Source of the DNA: Halobacteriales archaeon QS_9_67_15
Lineage (GTDB): Archaea > Halobacteriota > Halobacteria > Halobacteriales > Haloarculaceae
DNA length: 14,581 nt
Assembly (NCBI GenBank): GCA_003023165.1
Contig: PXSD01000153.1
Location: forward strand, 1-14,581
Direction of reading: 5' to 3'
Notes under the pieces: generated by a model
The model's database searches: none
Told to the model about the DNA's origin: nothing
The model's input: only the letters and a program-made list of their open reading frames with translations
Shown: positions 13,180 to 14,581 of the stretch, one piece after another
How positions within the stretch are numbered: position 1 is the first letter of the stretch
How the letters are laid out: each line of letters begins with the position of its first letter
Made by a program: the position numbers and the translations under genes

Positions 13180-13376
13180 CCGCCTTCCTCGCGGGCGCGT
13201 ACGCCGCCTACCGCATGCTTCGGGGTCAGCGTTGTCCCCCCTCGCCGTCCCAACTCGACTACTACCTCCAGGGCGGGTTCACGCCCGCACACCCAGTGAG
13301 CGTCGAACTCGGCGGGAACGTCGCGGACTACGTCGTCCGGGACCTCGCGGAGTGGATTCAGCGCGTCGCGCCGTAG
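13180..13376 (+). pseudogene. 5'-degraded coding fragment, family not recognised
   Basis: The frame is open from a GTG at 13032 to a TAG at 13374-13376 (114 aa), but only the part from about 13180 reads as protein. That part includes SAFLAGAYAAYRMLRG, PSPSQLDYYLQGGFTPAHPV and ELGGNVADYVVRDLAEWIQR, with G or C at almost all third positions. The preceding 50 codons are Arg/Thr-rich with poor codon use. Just upstream, another frame gives ELLSFES, which hints at a frameshift near 13185. I take it as the 3' remnant of a gene that lost its start, or a small gene with a non-ATG start. No family is recognised. Confidence 0.4.
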
Positions 13377-13701
13377 GGAGACCGCGGAGACGTCTCGCAG
13401 CGGCGTCGAATATCGCCCGCGACACTACCGGCCGGCAATCCACTATAGTAGAATTTGAAAGCGTTTGCACGGTCGATCGCACGTAGTCGTGCGGTCGTCC
13501 GGGCGATGTCTTTCAAATTCTACTATAGTAGGCTCGGTGAAACTGAAATAGTCCTACTCAGGGTCGGAAAACGGCGTCCTCACTGATTCGCTTTCGCGGC
13601 CGGATAGATATCACGGCACTCAGCACGGCTGGATTCAGCAATCCCCGAGGACGAACGCTCGTCGGCTCGCCTTCAGTACATCGAGCGTCCGTCGTCCGTA
13701 C
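13377..13701. other. Non-coding accessory stretch with long palindrome
   Basis: This 325-base stretch has no convincing gene on either strand. Its main feature is the palindrome at 13442-13529. The part from 13530 to 13701 is mixed in composition and gives only short, unconvincing frames. It separates the degraded fragment from the broken toxin gene and fits a region of repeated insertion and loss. Confidence 0.6.
13442..13529. repeat. 88-bp near-perfect palindrome (MITE-like hairpin)
   Basis: ACTATAGTAGAATTTGAAAG (13442-13461) is matched exactly by its reverse complement at 13510-13529. The GC-rich middle folds on the same axis: CGCACG (13478-13483) and CGTGCG (13488-13493) close on a TAGT loop, and most bases between pair as well. 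Counting by eye, 35 of 42 positions pair by Watson-Crick rules, two more are G-T wobbles, and five do not pair. The arms are AT-rich in a GC-rich genome, which suggests a foreign origin. No target-site duplication is obvious, and no second copy lies in the window. Confidence 0.85.
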
Positions 13702-14015
13702 TCAGATCCACGCATCGAGTTCTTCGCGGCCACCGAAACGTTCGCGGTCGCCATAGGCGTCAATCATTGACAGTAGACCGGACGCGGTTTGATAGGCTGG
13801 CGTAGTATCGTCGTAGAGCAACACAATACCGGTTTCACGTCGCTCGTCACAATGATGCGCGCTTCGTTCCGAGCGTATGGAAGCACATCCTGCTCGTCTT
13901 TCGCACCTTGCCACAGCGCATCCCGGACGTGCTCAGCGTTGACGCTCTCCTTTTCGAGATAGTTCGCGGTCTTGGGGTCGATGTTTTCGTCCAGCAGGAA
14001 GCGCCACGCCGCCAT
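13702..14015 (-). pseudogene. Broken DUF5615 PIN-like toxin gene
   Basis: Starting at ATG 14013-14015 the frame reads MAAWRFLLDENIDPKTANYL, then VRDALWQGAKDEQDVLPYAR and IIVTSDV, as in DUF5615 PIN-like proteins. After Asp-Val (about 13836) the frame runs into unrelated text and stops at 13764. The true C-terminus continues in another frame: ETGIVLLYDDTTPAYQTASG, then LLSMIDAY and GREELDAWI, ending in TGA at 13702-13704. Rejoined, the protein is about 104 aa. About a dozen residues after TSDV are missing, including the D-F that normally follows, so a deletion not divisible by three is likely. The N-terminal Asp-Glu-Asn is intact but the second acidic motif is damaged, so toxin activity is probably lost. 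It begins one base after the antitoxin stop (TGA-G-ATG). Confidence 0.85.
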
Positions 14016-14016
14016 C

Positions 14017-14310
14017 TCAAGCCGTGTCGGGGTTCACGTCTTCGGGACGGTCTATCGACGCCCGGAAATCGGCCATCGCGTCCCCGCGGGCGCGCTCGAC
14101 ATCGCGCATCTCGCGGGGGTGGTCGTGGTAGTAGGCAAGCGCGTGATACACGTCCGCCACGTCGAGGTCGTAGCGGTCGGCGACAGTCCCCGGGTCCACG
14201 TCGCGCTCTTCGACGAGGGCGTACACCTGCCGGACACTGACCCGCCGACCCTGGACGTGAGGCTCGTCCATGAGGGTCTCGGAGATGCGACGCATATCGC
14301 CCTCGGACAT
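14017..14310 (-). CDS. DUF433-family antitoxin-like protein
   Basis: This 97-aa protein carries a DUF433 helix-turn-helix domain at about residues 15-70: EPHVQGRRVSVRQVYALVEE, VADRYDLDVADVYHALAYYH and DHPREM. The P-x-x-x-G-x-R-(I/V)-x-V opening and the final AL-x-YY-x-x-H are the hallmarks of the family. DUF433 proteins are often paired with DUF5615 PIN-like proteins in toxin-antitoxin-like operons, and that is the arrangement here: its stop lies one base before the ATG of the DUF5615 gene. The ATG at 14308-14310 is supported by a TATA-like TTTTAGAC about 22-30 bases upstream. The gene is intact although its partner is broken. It probably autoregulates the operon, as other antitoxins do. Confidence 0.9.
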   Translation of the reverse strand: MSEGDMRRISETLMDEPHVQGRRVSVRQVYALVEERDVDPGTVADRYDLDVADVYHALAYYHDHPREMRDVERARGDAMADFRASIDRPEDVNPDTA

Positions 14311-14330
14311 ACCTGTCTGTTTCGTCCGGA

Positions 14331-14341
14331 TGTCTAAAAGC
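14331..14341 (-). promoter_or_regulatory. TATA-like promoter of the DUF433/DUF5615 operon
   Basis: On the minus strand GCTTTTAGACA lies about 22-31 bases before the ATG at 14310, the usual position for a haloarchaeal TATA box. Confidence 0.55.
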
Positions 14342-14399
14342 GTGCCGCCGCCGTCGCACGTGAGACTGCCGAAGGGAATGTTCGCCCGCGACAGGTGGT

Positions 14400-14581
14400 C
14401 GTGTTAAGTTAGGAGTGAGGCGGTCAAGGTTTCAGGTTTCCATGCCGAAAACCGACCGCCTCAGCGGTGGTATCGACTGGATCGAGTTAGAGTTTCCGGA
14501 GCGCGAACGGACATCCGAGCCGATCATTGAAGTTGGTATTCAGTTGTATCTGGCGGAACTATCACTTTCGAATACTAAATA
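14400..14581 (+). mobile_element. Left end of an IS6-family insertion sequence (ISH14/ISH15-like), partial
   Basis: The 140-base right edge of the window encodes an IS6-type transposase N-terminus. The bases before its ATG (GTTAAGTTAGGAGTGAGGCG) are close enough to the gene to include the terminal repeat, as these elements have short leaders. The exact end and any target duplication cannot be set without the other end, so the left boundary is approximate. Confidence 0.65.
14442..14581 (+). CDS. IS6-family transposase (3' partial)
   Basis: The frame runs from ATG at 14442 to the window edge: 46 full codons. The text MPKTDRLSGGIDWIELEF, then ERERTSEP and GIQLYLAELSLSNTK, matches from memory the N-terminal region of haloarchaeal IS6 (ISH14/ISH15 group) transposases, where a short leader is followed by a helix with the LSLSNT string ahead of the helix-turn-helix. 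The DDE catalytic domain lies beyond the window, so activity cannot be judged. Codon use is more AT-rich than in the chromosome genes, in keeping with a mobile element. It is transcribed away from the toxin-antitoxin pair. The nearest family identification is moderately strong; the element's name is not determined. Confidence 0.8.
   Translation, partial: MPKTDRLSGGIDWIELEFPERERTSEPIIEVGIQLYLAELSLSNTK

Overview
This window is haloarchaeal chromosome (class Halobacteria). It is GC-rich throughout, with G or C at most third codon positions. The proteins are rich in Asp and Glu, and several genes carry a TATA-like box about 25-30 bases before the start codon, as in leaderless haloarchaeal transcripts. 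Many products are archaeal or haloarchaeal types: an intein-bearing RtcB RNA ligase, a type IV pilin-like protein, an eIF2B-like protein, a dodecin, a membrane-anchored winged-helix regulator and small zinc-ribbon or uncharacterised haloarchaeal proteins. No tRNA, rRNA or CRISPR array was seen.

Layout. Bases 1-1858 hold the 3' part of rtcB, entered inside an intein that ends at 661. A pilin-like gene converges on it (2413-1886). Divergent from the pilin gene is an eIF2B / ribose-1,5-bisphosphate isomerase-like gene (2602-3453), followed by a 22-bp perfect palindrome and an orphan coding-like fragment. A UspA-type protein (4082-3681) and a cytosolic 5'-nucleotidase-family protein (5513-4158) lie on the minus strand. 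The plus strand then has a double-CxxC mini-protein (5599), a conserved-looking 102-aa protein (5994), a translationally coupled pair of membrane proteins (6391-7673) and a dodecin (7741). An A-type iron-sulfur carrier (8331-7960), a GNAT acetyltransferase (8925-8422), histidinol dehydrogenase hisD (10280-8988) and a membrane-anchored winged-helix regulator (11452-10373) follow on the minus strand. Next come a small membrane ORF whose coding signal is ambiguous between strands, a CPBP (Abi/CAAX) intramembrane protease (11884-12723) and a convergent small membrane protein (12996-12724).

From about 12997 to the end the window changes character to a decaying accessory region. It holds a 5'-degraded gene fragment, an 88-bp near-perfect palindrome that looks like a MITE or extruding hairpin, a DUF433/DUF5615 toxin-antitoxin-like pair whose toxin half is broken by a deletion and frameshift, and the left end of an IS6-family (ISH14/ISH15-like) insertion sequence cut off by the window edge.

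How the genes work together. Most of the window is ordinary housekeeping made of short, independently promoted units. The only tight couplings are the ATGA-overlapping membrane pair and the antitoxin/toxin pair (1-nt gap). I did not find a convincing new multi-gene system. The observations most worth following are the long palindrome beside the broken toxin, the intein that interrupts RtcB exactly before its metal-binding cysteine, the inverted repeat over the predicted start of the membrane pair, and the membrane-tethered regulator with a long Thr/Pro-rich loop.
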